Part shown: in pieces, positions 24,856-32,848 of the stretch
How positions within the stretch are numbered: position 1 is the first letter of the stretch
Layout: each line of letters opens with the position of its first letter
Assembly (NCBI RefSeq): GCF_000429325.1
Contig: NZ_KE386886.1
Location: 81,653 to 145,652, forward strand
DNA length: 64,000 bases
From: Fundidesulfovibrio putealis DSM 16056
GTDB lineage: Bacteria; Desulfobacterota; Desulfovibrionia; Desulfovibrionales; Desulfovibrionaceae
Reading direction: 5' to 3'
Notes under the pieces: generated by a model
The model's database searches: none
What the model saw: the letters and a program-made list of their open reading frames with translations, nothing else
Told to the model about the DNA's origin: nothing
Translations under genes and position numbers: made by a program

Positions 24856-26460
24856 TCACCAGCCGAAGCCGAAGGTCAGCCGTTCCCCGCCCATCACGGC
24901 GCGCGGCGGCGTGAAGGCGATGGTCACGGGGATGCGCCCGCCCTCCTTCTGACCAGGCTCCTGGCCAGCGTCCACGGTCAGGTCCGGAGGCGGAGTCTGG
25001 TCCGTCTGGTTGAAGAGATCCATCAGGGCCTGGCGCACCGCCCCGGCCGGGTCGTCCTGGGCCGAATCGGGAGCGTTCTCGCGCGCCTGAAGCAGGTGGC
25101 TCACCACGCGCCCGAAGAACAGCTGGAACACGAACGAGCCGCCGTCCAGCGCGGTCTGCCTGGGCAGCATGGCCATGTCGCGGCCGCGCGCACCCACCAC
25201 CGGGGAGAACCCGGCCTCCAGAAGCTCCGCGATGCGGTTCTCGTCGAAAAGCCCCTGCGTGGCAGCAGGACCTTCGCCGCCGTCGAACACGGCAAGCTCC
25301 TCCAGATATATCGTCCGGTAGTCCGCAAGGCGCGACGGCCAGCCGTACTGGATCACGCTCTTGGCGGCCAGCGTCCCGACTGCCCAGGCCGGGGAGAGCC
25401 ACAGGGGCGCGGACTCGGTGAAGGCCACCGGGCGGGCCGCATTGCCCGGACCATACGGCGCGCGCGACAGGAACGCGTTCAGCGTGAGCATGAGGCGCGA
25501 CGCGCCGGGATGCTCCGCCAGCTTGCGGAACTTGGCGTACTGGGCGTCGGCGAAGGCGGCCTTCAGGTAGCCGAGCCTTGAGAGCTCGCGCCAGGACCCT
25601 ACGCGGAAGAAATCAAGCGTCACCGAGGCCGCCACCGGCACCAGCAGGGTGTCCGCGAAGGCCAGCACCTGCCCCAGAAGCTCGATGCTGGCGGGCGAGT
25701 TGTCGAAGCCCTGGTCCACCAGGGCCAGATGCGGGGTATCCTGGATCAGCTGCGCGGCCAGCACGCCCAGGGCGTCGGCCAGGGTCTCCGGCGACACCGG
25801 GCACAAAAGCAGGCGCACCCGCCCGCCCTCCTTCACCCCGGCCTTGCGGGCCAGACACTCGGCCCCGCGCCAGGCCGCCTCGTAGGTGCGAAACTGCGGG
25901 TCGGCAAAGACTGCCGCCAGGGCACGCGCCAGAAGCGTCTCCGCCTGGGCCTGCCATCCGGCCAGATTGGCCCCCGTGGCCGACGCACCCCCGGCAGGCG
26001 AAGCCTGCGTGGCCACCATGGAAAGAATATCGTCGATGGCGTCGGCGTTGGCCCCGGAGCTGGCTGAGCCCTGCTCTGGCGCTGCCTGGGGCAGGGCCAG
26101 GTCAAGCTCCAGCCCGGGCCACTGGCGCCTTACGTCCGCCGCCACGGCCTGGGGCGCGGATCCTGCGCTGCGGGCCTGGGACAGGAACATCCGGCAGGCC
26201 TCCAGCTCGGCCAGATAGGGCGTGTTCTTCACCAGATTCTCCGGCCTGAACCCGGCAAGCGAGGTCACGGCCACGTCCAGGCCGCCCTGGGGACAGACGT
26301 CTCGCGGCAGTTCCACCCAGAAGCGCGGCCCGATATCGGCCAGGGCCTCGTCCAGAGTGTAGATGTCGGCCTCAGTCAGGCGCGGCTTGTACCCGCTGGC
26401 CGGGACCGGCCCGAAGGGGGCCAGGGCGAGTATGGTGTAGGGGCTGACCGATACGGACAT
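24856..26460 (-). CDS. Contractile sheath protein: apparent TssB-TssC fusion
   Basis: A 534-residue protein. Residues ~1-125 resemble TssB/VipA: ILALAPFGPVP, a LTEADIYTLDEALADIGPRF segment as in the TssB helix, and FRPENLVKNTPYLAELE. After a linker rich in Ala/Gly/Ser, residues ~150-534 resemble TssC/VipB: FADPQFRTYEAAWRGAECL, a GFDNSP patch, a long FRVGSWRELSRLGY region, APLWLSPAWAVGTL, and a C-terminal VTIAFTPPRAVMGG sheath-like strand. In standard T6SS the two subunits are separate genes (about 165 and 490 residues). The ATG has AAGGAG just upstream. No second sheath, tube (Hcp) or ClpV gene is next to it. It could be a divergent or orphan sheath. Confidence 0.7.
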   Translation of the reverse strand: MSVSVSPYTILALAPFGPVPASGYKPRLTEADIYTLDEALADIGPRFWVELPRDVCPQGGLDVAVTSLAGFRPENLVKNTPYLAELEACRMFLSQARSAGSAPQAVAADVRRQWPGLELDLALPQAAPEQGSASSGANADAIDDILSMVATQASPAGGASATGANLAGWQAQAETLLARALAAVFADPQFRTYEAAWRGAECLARKAGVKEGGRVRLLLCPVSPETLADALGVLAAQLIQDTPHLALVDQGFDNSPASIELLGQVLAFADTLLVPVAASVTLDFFRVGSWRELSRLGYLKAAFADAQYAKFRKLAEHPGASRLMLTLNAFLSRAPYGPGNAARPVAFTESAPLWLSPAWAVGTLAAKSVIQYGWPSRLADYRTIYLEELAVFDGGEGPAATQGLFDENRIAELLEAGFSPVVGARGRDMAMLPRQTALDGGSFVFQLFFGRVVSHLLQARENAPDSAQDDPAGAVRQALMDLFNQTDQTPPPDLTVDAGQEPGQKEGGRIPVTIAFTPPRAVMGGERLTFGFGW

Positions 26461-26926
26461 GGGAACTCCTTGGGGGCGGATTTTGCCTTCCGTAGCACGA
26501 CGCCCTCATGTTTCCCAAGCGAAAAGCGCTGATTCACCGCTCCGGGGGGGCAGGATCGATTGCTGCCGGGCCAACGGCACGAGCGTTGCATGTCTGCATT
26601 GCATAAACATGGCGCGAGCTCCCAGGGATCACCGATGACGACCGTGGACACCGCCCAGCCCCTGATGCAGGCCTCGCGTGTCGTCAAACAACCGACAGAT
26701 GGGCGACGACAAGGCGACGGGCGTGACGCCATATCTGGAAGCTCTCCCTTAACTTTTTGTGATTTCGTCCGAAACACTCAGTAGGCGAATGAAAACGCAT
26801 CCGAAGTATTTCGACACAAGTATTGCTAAAATCAGGGAATATTCATAAAGGCGGCAGAACTCACTGGATTTATTCATCTGAAACCAGTGCGCTCCCGCAT
26901 AATCCCGGAACGGAAGGCGAAAGATC
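26461..26926. other. 466-bp divergent intergenic region
   Basis: This gap separates the sheath gene (minus) from the start of the large glycan operon (plus). It includes a 7-G run near 26552-26558, a TGCAT-rich patch near 26578-26604, and a distinctly A/T-richer stretch at about 26745-26885 that is the likely promoter area of the glycan operon. I could not place convincing -35/-10 or -24/-12 boxes and see no JUMPstart element. No protein-like reading frame is present. Confidence 0.5.
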
Positions 26927-27685
26927 ATGAGCGGCAAATCACTCTGCGAACGAATGGTGCACCCCTCGCCGGAGGAACCCGACCACCCGTTCACCCAGGC
27001 CGCCCCGCTCGACGTGTTGTGCGTGATTCCCGCCAGAGGCGGCTCCAAGGGCATCCCCAACAAAAACATTGCGGACCTCCACGGCAAGCCCCTTATCAGC
27101 TATACCATTGAGGCGGCCCGGCGCTCCCTGGCCTTTTCCAGGATCATCGTATCCACGGACAGCGAGCGCATCGCCGAAGTCGCCCGCGAACACGGCGCGG
27201 AAGTCCCCTTCATGCGTCCACGGCGGCTCTCCTCGGACCACGCCGTGTCCAGCGAAGTGGTCGACCACCTGCTGGGGGTCCTGCTCGAGCGCGAGAACTA
27301 CAGACCCCAGGCCTACGCGACGCTTTACCCCACCAGCCCTTTCAGGAGGCCGGGAACCATCGCGTATCTGGTCTCGAAGCTTTCCGAAGGGTTCCTGGAC
27401 GTCCTGACTGCCAAGCCTATCCCCCCTCGGACGGAATACTTCGTCCATCAGGCTGGAAGCCTCTCGCGCATGCGCCCGCAGTCCGACGACGCAGCCCTCC
27501 TGGCTCCCTTCAGACCCTACGGGTATTTTTCCGGCCACAGGCTCGACAACCAGGGCGACCGCAGACGATTCATCCACTTTCTTGAGGACAAGCTCTCGCT
27601 CGTGGACATCGACACGCCCGCCGACCTCGCCCTGGCCGAGCGCCTGATCGCGCGGGGCTTATTCCCACGAGCCTCCGATGAGTGA
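26927..27685 (+). CDS. Acylneuraminate cytidylyltransferase-family CMP-sugar synthetase
   Basis: A 252-residue protein. After 25 non-conserved residues the core starts with CVIPARGGSKGIPNKNI, the canonical CTP-binding loop of NeuA/CMP-Kdo synthetases. It continues with IIVSTDSERIAEVA, the segment YPTSPFRRPGTI, and the late motif LVDIDTPADLALAE. It should activate a 2-keto-3-deoxy acid sugar as a CMP derivative. The ATG at 26927 follows GGAAGG. It is the first gene of an eleven-gene coupled operon and one of two intact NeuA homologues in the window (the other at 47648), so it probably serves a different sugar. Confidence 0.85.
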   Translation: MSGKSLCERMVHPSPEEPDHPFTQAAPLDVLCVIPARGGSKGIPNKNIADLHGKPLISYTIEAARRSLAFSRIIVSTDSERIAEVAREHGAEVPFMRPRRLSSDHAVSSEVVDHLLGVLLERENYRPQAYATLYPTSPFRRPGTIAYLVSKLSEGFLDVLTAKPIPPRTEYFVHQAGSLSRMRPQSDDAALLAPFRPYGYFSGHRLDNQGDRRRFIHFLEDKLSLVDIDTPADLALAERLIARGLFPRASDE

Positions 27686-29072
27686 TGACGCTCTCCCCAT
27701 GCCCATCCTCATGGCCATCTTCTCCCGCGACGCAGCCGAAGCAGGCCTCTTCCTGGAGGAGATCGGGCACATTCCCCTGTTCGAGCGCGCCGTCAGGCTC
27801 ATTGCGAACATCCGGGGAGGCAGGGCCATGCTGGCCACCAACCTGCCCCAGGCCGCCGCGCTCTGCGCCGAGCTTGGGATAGAGCGCATCGACCTGGACG
27901 GATGGGAGCAGGATTCGCCGCCCTACCGCGAGTCTTTGGCCGCATGGCTGGAAAAGCGGGACGCGTCCGCTCAGGCCGCCATGATAGTGGACCCGCGATA
28001 CTGTTTTCTCGGGCCTGAGCTTCTTGAGCGCGCCCTGGCCCGCTTCCGGCAATCCGGCACGACCGTGCTCGTCAGCGCGGGGCCTACGCAGGACAATCCG
28101 GCGCAGGTGATGCTCGGCCTGAAGATCCTTCACACGGGCCAGATCACCTTCCTGGAGGACCGGGAAAGCTCCGGTTTCGCCTGGCTCAAGCAATTCAACG
28201 CCTCCCAGGCCCAGGTCGGTAACGAGGCCCCCTACCGCGCCACCAGGCCGTTCCCCTTCTTCTGGGACAGAGCCCCCGCCGCTGCGGACGCGGATTCGCC
28301 TCTGGCCGCGCTGTGCCACCTGGCCTATTCCCCGGGGCAGGGCTACCACATGGTAAACACGCGCAAGCTCCGCCTGCCCTACTACCAGGAAAGCGTCATA
28401 ACCGCTTATTATTTCAGGGAGGACCAGAACCTCGCCAGGAGGCTGCAAAGCACCTACTGGCTGGACAGGCACCTGCCCCGCAACCTCCTGGGCCTAAGCC
28501 CCTTCGGCCCCACGTCCGGCCCCGCCGCGTTCTGCATCCAGAGCGACAATGGCCCACTCTTCTGCCTGCCCGACCGCAAGCCCTCGTCGCGCGCCGTGCT
28601 GCGCCTCTGGCCTTATCGCAAGGGTGTCATCCTCTCCGGGGACGCTCTGGAAATCGACATCGCTGAGAAGGAGAAGCTGCCCTATCCGCTCATGGGGTTC
28701 CGGTCCTTCCCGGCTTGCGCGCTCCCCCAGGACGCCCTGGAACGCTGGGACGGCTTCCTGTTCGCCCTGTTGGAACACGACAAGGACGAACCCGACCACC
28801 TGGAGCCCTTGCCCCTGCGTAATTCCCCCTACGCGTACGATCCCGCAAGGCGCGCCATGATCAACGCCTCGGGCGAACTCATTACCGGCAGGCAACAGTT
28901 CGCGCCGGTATACACCCGCAACAGCGCCTTCACGGTCTTCAGGCCGGGGCAGGCCAGGCTGGCCATTAATGCGCTCTCGCAGGAAGCTGCCGAGGCTTTC
29001 CCCATCCCGGAACGTGAATCGATCGCAGTGGAGGACTCCTTCGATGTCGAAGTGGCTCGATCCCATCTCTGA
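27678..29072 (+). CDS. Degenerate NeuA-like nucleotidyltransferase, extended
   Basis: A 464-residue protein, overlapping the preceding gene by 8 bp. Its first ~160 residues follow the NeuA fold order, but the CTP-binding RGGSK loop is lost: IFSRDAAEAGLFLEEI replaces it. IPLFERAVRLIANIRGG, AMLATN and FLGPELLERALARF keep the family pattern. The extreme C-terminus (ESIAVEDSFDVEVARSHL) resembles the family's terminal IDTPEDLxLAE element. A ~250-residue unrecognised insertion lies between. Cytidylyltransferase activity seems unlikely; a regulatory or scaffold role, or a new substrate, is possible. No ribosome-binding site is visible, so expression relies on coupling. Confidence 0.55.
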   Translation: MSDDALPMPILMAIFSRDAAEAGLFLEEIGHIPLFERAVRLIANIRGGRAMLATNLPQAAALCAELGIERIDLDGWEQDSPPYRESLAAWLEKRDASAQAAMIVDPRYCFLGPELLERALARFRQSGTTVLVSAGPTQDNPAQVMLGLKILHTGQITFLEDRESSGFAWLKQFNASQAQVGNEAPYRATRPFPFFWDRAPAAADADSPLAALCHLAYSPGQGYHMVNTRKLRLPYYQESVITAYYFREDQNLARRLQSTYWLDRHLPRNLLGLSPFGPTSGPAAFCIQSDNGPLFCLPDRKPSSRAVLRLWPYRKGVILSGDALEIDIAEKEKLPYPLMGFRSFPACALPQDALERWDGFLFALLEHDKDEPDHLEPLPLRNSPYAYDPARRAMINASGELITGRQQFAPVYTRNSAFTVFRPGQARLAINALSQEAAEAFPIPERESIAVEDSFDVEVARSHL

Positions 29073-30357
29073 TGCGCAGAACAGGTTCCTCTCCTGCCTG
29101 CTCCAGGGCGAGGAGAGCCTTTCGAGGCAGGATACCGCTGCCGCCGCCAAGGTCATCCAGGACGCCGGGCGGTTGCTGGGCTCCCTCTCCGACTTGATCT
29201 TCAGGGAGTTTCACAGCGCCGTACCCCTTGACCGGTTCTGCTCGGACGCAGCCAGCAACCCGGACAATGCACTGTATTGCCAGGAAATATTCCATGCGCA
29301 GCATCTGTCGTACTATTCCCGGCGCGAGGTTTTCCTGTCCGGGGCTCTCCAGGCCAGGCTGGACAGGCTCGTGGGGCTGCACGCCAAGGCAGTCTCAAAG
29401 GAAAAGCTCCTGTCGGGCGACGCGCCCGGAGCCCTTGAGGGCCTTGTGGAAGCGGTCCGCACGGACTCCGCGCTCTACGGCCCTCTCGAAAACGCCCTGA
29501 AGGCCCTCGCCAGTGCGGTCGATGCGGATTTCATCCGCTTCGACCTGGAGCGCGTGGTCCGCCACCCCGGCTTCAGGAACCCCTGGGGCATCGCCCTGGC
29601 CGCAGGCACGATCCTGGTGGCCGGACTGGACGGGGGAGTGGACGTTCTGGACCACTCCGGGGAACACCTGGGCCGCCATGAGATGGACCTGTTGCGCCCG
29701 GTCGGCTGCCCTTCCCCGCAGGACGAGACCGCGTTCTTCATCAATTCCGACTCGCGGCTGGTCAAGGTCAGCCCCGAAAAAGGGCTCCTGGCCCAGACAA
29801 GCCTGAGAGACATCCTGGACCTGCCTGCGCAGGCGATGTTCACCGGAGCGGCGCATCACCAAGGGCTGACGTACTGCCCCTGCCACGCCCTGGACCCCGG
29901 GATCCTTCCGGCCTGCGCCGCAGTCTGGGATGAACGGACCGGCACGGCCTCGCTCGCTCCCCTGCCGGGACAGGGCACCCCCTTCGCTTCGGCGGGCGCC
30001 CAGGGGATCAATCTCGCGGACGCCATGCATTTCACCGTCTCCCGGCTGGACGCGCCTGAGGCCCCCCTGTTCCGGTTCGACCCGCTGTTGCTGCCCATGC
30101 ACGTCAAGGGCTACGCGCAAGGAGGAGGGATGCACTTCATTCACGACGCCACCACCCTGCTGGCGTTCTCAGGATCGGGCCGCCTGCGAGGGCGGATACG
30201 TCCGGGAGGCTTCATCGGACGCCTCACGGAAATTGTCGGCCTCGCCGTGAGCGAGGACGGCTCCAGGCTGTACGTCCTCGACTGGTACAACAAATGCCTG
30301 TTCATCCTTAACGCAACCATCGCCTGGGCGGGCGAATCAGCCGAAGGCCACTCATGA
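29044..30357 (+). CDS. Hypothetical protein, helical N-terminus and beta-propeller-like C-terminus
   Basis: A 437-residue protein starting at ATG 29044 after GGAGGA, overlapping the previous gene by 29 bp. The N-terminal ~160 residues look helical (DPISDAQNRFLSCLLQGEE). From about residue 180 it shows blade-like repeats such as PWGIALAAGTILVAGLDGG, HHQGLTYCPCHALDPG and EIVGLAVSEDGSRLYVLDW, which suggests an NHL/WD-like propeller. No signal peptide or catalytic motif is recognised. Its position within a sugar-activation operon suggests a glycan-related binding function, but the role is unknown. It ends with a 4-bp ATGA overlap. Confidence 0.6.
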   Translation: MSKWLDPISDAQNRFLSCLLQGEESLSRQDTAAAAKVIQDAGRLLGSLSDLIFREFHSAVPLDRFCSDAASNPDNALYCQEIFHAQHLSYYSRREVFLSGALQARLDRLVGLHAKAVSKEKLLSGDAPGALEGLVEAVRTDSALYGPLENALKALASAVDADFIRFDLERVVRHPGFRNPWGIALAAGTILVAGLDGGVDVLDHSGEHLGRHEMDLLRPVGCPSPQDETAFFINSDSRLVKVSPEKGLLAQTSLRDILDLPAQAMFTGAAHHQGLTYCPCHALDPGILPACAAVWDERTGTASLAPLPGQGTPFASAGAQGINLADAMHFTVSRLDAPEAPLFRFDPLLLPMHVKGYAQGGGMHFIHDATTLLAFSGSGRLRGRIRPGGFIGRLTEIVGLAVSEDGSRLYVLDWYNKCLFILNATIAWAGESAEGHS

Positions 30358-31886
30358 CTACCGACAATCACAAGATGCTCGACCTGGACGACCTCGCGGC
30401 CAAGACGCGCGAGCTCAAATCCCAAGGAAAGCGGGTAATTCTCTGCCACGGCGTGTTCGACCTGCTGCATATCGGGCACATCCGCTATTTCAAGCGGGCC
30501 AGGACCCTGGGCGACGTCCTGCTGGTGACGCTCACGCCGGACCGCTACGTGGACAAAGGCCCCCAGCGCCCCGCCTTCCCGGAATCGCTGCGCCTGGAAG
30601 CCCTGGCCTCCCTGGACTGCGTGGATTTCGTCGCCGTGAACAAATGGCCCACCGCCGAGGATACTTTGCGGCTGCTGCGCCCCGACGTCTACGTCAAGGG
30701 CGCGGAGTTCAAAGACCTGGCCAGCGACCCCGCAGGCAAGATCGCCCAGGAAGCCGCCGTCTGCGAAGAGGTGGGGACCACCCTCGCCTTTGCCGAGGAC
30801 ATCGTTTTCAGCTCCTCGAACCTCATCAACAGGTTCTTCTCGAACCTTCCCGAGGAGATCAGGCAGTACCTCCAGCTTTTCAAGCAGCGCTACTCCCAGG
30901 AGGACATCCTCCAGACCCTGGACCGCATGGCCGACCTGAAGGTCCTGGTGGTCGGGGACACCATCATCGACGACTACCACTACTGCGAAGCCATGGGGAA
31001 ATCCTCGAAGGACCCGATACTGGTCCTGAAATACGATTCCCACGATCTTTTCGCCGGGGGCGCTGCCGCAGTGGCCAACCACGTGGCGGGTTTCGCCTCG
31101 AAGGTCACGCTGCTGTCGGTGCTTGGAAGCACGGACACGCATGAGGATTTCCTACGCGCGCAACTCTCCCCCAACATCGAGCCGATCTTCCACGTCAAGG
31201 ACGGGGCGTGCACCACCCTCAAGCGCCGCTTCATCGACGGCTACTCCACCAATAAGCTCTTCGAGGTCTGCTTCATGGACCCCACGCCCCTCGCGTCGGA
31301 AAAGGACCAGGCCATGGCGCAGGAGATCACCCGGCTGGCCGCCTCCCACGACCTGGTGCTCGTTTCCGACTTCGGGCACGGAGCCATCGGCCCGGCCTGC
31401 AAGGACGCCATAGCCGCCCTGCGCGTCCCGGTGGCCGTCAATACCCAGGCCAACGCGGGCAACAGGGGCTTCAACACCATAAGCCGCTACCCCGGAGCAA
31501 GCCTGGCCTGCATCGCCGAGCACGAACTGCGCCTGGAGACCCGCTCGGAGCGGGGCGCGATACGCCCGATCATGGAAAAGCTGGCCCAGGACCTCGGCCT
31601 CTCGGCCTTCGCCGTCACCAGAGGACGCCTGGGCTGCGCCCTGTACGACAGGCGCTCCGGCAGTTTCGTCACCGTCCCATCCTTCGCCACCAGGGTCACC
31701 GACCGGGTGGGGGCCGGAGACGCCTTCCTGGCCCTGGCCGCTATGTCGCACGCGTTGCAGGTCGAGCTTGAGCTTCTCGGATTCCTGGGGAGCATCATGG
31801 GCACCCTGGCCGTCAGCGTCATCGGGAACAAAAAGGCCATCGCCAAGAAAGAGGCCAGAAACTACATCATAGCGTTGCTCAAATGA
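30354..31886 (+). CDS. Cytidylyltransferase-PfkB kinase fusion (inverted HldE-like)
   Basis: A 510-residue bifunctional protein. The N-terminal ~165 residues are a cytidylyltransferase: CHGVFDLLHIGHIRYFKRA (HIGH motif) near 35-52, then the loop YVKGAEF. Residues ~190-510 are a PfkB/ribokinase-type kinase: LVVGDTIIDDYHY near 200, GGAAAVANHVA, and the catalytic GAGDAF near 453. In HldE the kinase precedes the nucleotidyltransferase; here the order is reversed. It may phosphorylate a sugar and then activate it as an NDP-sugar. The ATGA overlaps on both sides show coupling. The actual substrate is not deducible; it could be a heptose or a related sugar. Confidence 0.8.
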   Translation: MTTDNHKMLDLDDLAAKTRELKSQGKRVILCHGVFDLLHIGHIRYFKRARTLGDVLLVTLTPDRYVDKGPQRPAFPESLRLEALASLDCVDFVAVNKWPTAEDTLRLLRPDVYVKGAEFKDLASDPAGKIAQEAAVCEEVGTTLAFAEDIVFSSSNLINRFFSNLPEEIRQYLQLFKQRYSQEDILQTLDRMADLKVLVVGDTIIDDYHYCEAMGKSSKDPILVLKYDSHDLFAGGAAAVANHVAGFASKVTLLSVLGSTDTHEDFLRAQLSPNIEPIFHVKDGACTTLKRRFIDGYSTNKLFEVCFMDPTPLASEKDQAMAQEITRLAASHDLVLVSDFGHGAIGPACKDAIAALRVPVAVNTQANAGNRGFNTISRYPGASLACIAEHELRLETRSERGAIRPIMEKLAQDLGLSAFAVTRGRLGCALYDRRSGSFVTVPSFATRVTDRVGAGDAFLALAAMSHALQVELELLGFLGSIMGTLAVSVIGNKKAIAKKEARNYIIALLK

Positions 31887-32848
31887 ACACGACACAATTC
31901 CCCGCATTCGACAGATCCCGCCTCAGGCTCAGGCCGCTGTCCGAAAGGACCCACGACATGTCCCTCGCGGAAACCATGGACCTGGAATTTCCGGGCGTCG
32001 CGGCCGAACCGTTCGCAACGGTCGGCCGGGCCATGAGGCAGGCGCGGCGCGACGGCGCTTCCGTGATCCTCATGATGGGCGCGCACGTCATCCGGGCTGG
32101 GACCCAGCGCTTCCTGATCGACCTCATGGAGCAGGGGCTCATCACCTGCCTTGCCGTCAACGGAGCCGGGGTCATCCATGACTTCGAGCTTGCGCTTGGC
32201 GGGGCCACCACAGAGAGCGTCCGGGAATACCTGCGCGACGGGCGCTTCGGCCTGTGGAACGAGACCGGGACCATAAACGACATCGTCAGCCGCGCCGCAG
32301 CGGACAACGATGGCATCGGTTCGGCCATGGGCCGCTTCATCGAAGAGGCCGGGCTCCCCCATCAGGACCTGTCGGTGCTCGCCGCCGCGCACCGCTTTGG
32401 CGTGCTCGCCACGTGCCACAGCTGCATCGGCCAGGACATCGTCCACGAGCACCCCAACTGCGACGGCGCAGCCTGGGGCAAGGCCAGCTACCTGGACTTC
32501 CTGCGCTTCGCCGCCCAGGTGGAGCGCGTGGAAGGAGGCGTCTGCCTGAACCTCGGCAGCGCGGTCATGGGGCCGGAGGTGTTCCTGAAGGCCCTGGCCA
32601 TGGCCCGCAACGTGGCCGCGACCGAAGGGCGCGCCATAGACCGCTTCACCACCCTGGTCACCGATCTGGCGGACCTGCCGCCGGACTCCTCCGTCGAGCC
32701 GCCGAAGTCCGATCACCGCTACTACTTCAGGCCCTGGAAGACCCTGCTCTCGCGCAGCGTGGCCTCCGGGGGAACCAGCCACTACGCCCAGGCTCCTCAT
32801 CGGGTGAGCGTGCCGCAAATCTGGGCCGCCGCGACGGGCCGCCCATGA
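31883..32848 (+). CDS. Deoxyhypusine synthase-like family protein (tentative)
   Basis: A 321-residue protein. The central part (VILMMGAHVIRAGTQRFLI, LITCLAVNGAGVIHDFELA, GGATTESVREYL) resembles the NAD-binding Rossmann-like core of the deoxyhypusine synthase superfamily, and GSAVMGPEVFLKALAMARN occurs later. I did not confirm the catalytic lysine, so function is not certain. Deoxyhypusine synthases themselves act on eIF5A/IF5A, which bacteria lack; bacterial relatives include homospermidine synthases. It sits between the kinase fusion and a radical SAM gene with 4-bp overlaps, so it probably acts on the operon's small-molecule substrate. Confidence 0.45.
   Translation: MNTTQFPAFDRSRLRLRPLSERTHDMSLAETMDLEFPGVAAEPFATVGRAMRQARRDGASVILMMGAHVIRAGTQRFLIDLMEQGLITCLAVNGAGVIHDFELALGGATTESVREYLRDGRFGLWNETGTINDIVSRAAADNDGIGSAMGRFIEEAGLPHQDLSVLAAAHRFGVLATCHSCIGQDIVHEHPNCDGAAWGKASYLDFLRFAAQVERVEGGVCLNLGSAVMGPEVFLKALAMARNVAATEGRAIDRFTTLVTDLADLPPDSSVEPPKSDHRYYFRPWKTLLSRSVASGGTSHYAQAPHRVSVPQIWAAATGRP

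Noticed and set aside
26552-26558. 7-G run upstream of the large glycan operon
   Set aside because: It is far (over 350 bp) from the start codon and too short for a convincing slippage promoter; no -35/-10 boxes flank it.
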